Shown one piece after another: positions 63,633 to 64,000 of a stretch of DNA of 64,000 bases. A model generated the notes under the pieces. It searched no databases. It was not told where the DNA came from and saw only the letters and a list, made by a program, of their open reading frames with translations. Numbering within the stretch: position 1 is the first letter of the stretch; each line of letters begins with the position of its first letter. The position numbers and the translations under genes were made by a program. Where the stretch lies: the NCBI RefSeq assembly GCF_029581395.1, contig NZ_CP121115.1, positions 310,001-374,000 of the forward strand. Reading direction: 5' to 3'. Source of the stretch: Roseinatronobacter sp. S2 (lineage in GTDB: Bacteria > Pseudomonadota > Alphaproteobacteria > Rhodobacterales > Rhodobacteraceae).

Positions 63633-64000
63633 TCACTTGGGCAAGGTCGCCATGTTCGCATCATGCGCCGCCGCATGGGGGGCCGGTTCGGCAGACAGCG
63701 CCCGGAACAGCCCCCACATCATAAGGAACATGATGATTGAAAACGGCAATCCCGCCGCCAGCGAGGCGGTCTGCAACGCCGCCAACCCGCCTGACGCCAG
63801 CAGCACGGCGGCGACAGCACCTTCGCCGATGCCCCAGAATACGCGATACGTTACCGGCGGTTCTTCCTTGCCCATCGAAATAAGTGTGGTCACCACCAAC
63901 GTGCCGCTGTCCGAAGACGTCACAAAGTAAGTGATGATCAGGATCAGCGCCACAAATGACATCAGGCTTCCGAACAGGCCCAGCCCGAAATTCTCAATGA
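63633..64000 (-). CDS. BCCT-family betaine/choline/carnitine transporter, C-terminal part
   Basis: The reading frame enters from beyond base 64000 and stops at 63633. The visible 122 codons contain ENFGLGLFGSLMSFVALI and the BCCT signature LIITYFVTSSDSGTLVVTTL, followed by VTYRVFWGIGEGAVAAVLLA and a last helix. These match the final three transmembrane segments and short tail of BCCT transporters for compatible solutes. The N-terminal three-quarters lies outside the window. Confidence 0.9.
   Translation of the reverse strand, partial: IENFGLGLFGSLMSFVALILIITYFVTSSDSGTLVVTTLISMGKEEPPVTYRVFWGIGEGAVAAVLLASGGLAALQTASLAAGLPFSIIMFLMMWGLFRALSAEPAPHAAAHDANMATLPK

Overview
The window looks like a chromosomal or chromid segment from an alphaproteobacterium, most likely Rhodobacterales. 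The grounds are the high GC content, three TRAP transporter operons, many ABC importers, the rhizobial/Brucella-style erythritol locus, Calvin-subtype sugar-phosphate enzymes and tightly overlapping operons. No rRNA, tRNA, CRISPR array, phage or insertion sequence is visible. Nearly all of it is catabolic and transport DNA.

Layout. 1-6319: IclR-type regulator (open at the left edge, apparent ATT start), divergent from an aromatic-degradation operon (extradiol dioxygenase, FAH-family hydrolase, FAD monooxygenase, quinone oxidoreductase, beta-class GST). 6389-10852: haem/iron region with a HugZ-like protein, a TonB-dependent receptor broken by one frameshift, and a DUF2218-siderophore-interacting fusion. 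11182-21236: TRAP transporter, nitrilase-type amidase and RraA-like protein, then LysR, SDR, LysR, a cytoplasmic gamma-glutamyltransferase-like enzyme and a GhrA-type reductase. 21567-22763: YcaQ-type DNA glycosylase. 23202-27302: second TRAP transporter with an M24 metallopeptidase. 27607-29934: large MscS channel. 30123-37603: beta-oxidation operon ending in a CoA-transferase. 37613-43116: ABC importer of the AfuABC/aminoethylphosphonate type, divergent from an inositol-monophosphatase-family phosphatase and a DeoR regulator.

43213-59317 is the most coherent block: an erythritol catabolic island. A ribose-type ABC importer plus a DUF2291 protein points left; eryA-eryB-eryC-eryD points right; a transketolase-fructose bisphosphatase-class II aldolase operon points left; and a DeoR regulator-tpiA2-rpiB operon points right. 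By the known Brucella/Rhizobium route these genes convert erythritol to erythrose 4-phosphate. The three CBB-type enzymes, present without phosphoribulokinase or Rubisco, could then convert erythrose 4-phosphate through sedoheptulose bisphosphate to pentose phosphates without transaldolase. Palindromic operator candidates sit at the divergent promoters.

59422-62987 holds a third TRAP operon with its GntR regulator. 63167-64000 holds a UspA protein and the C-terminal end of a BCCT transporter that runs off the right edge.
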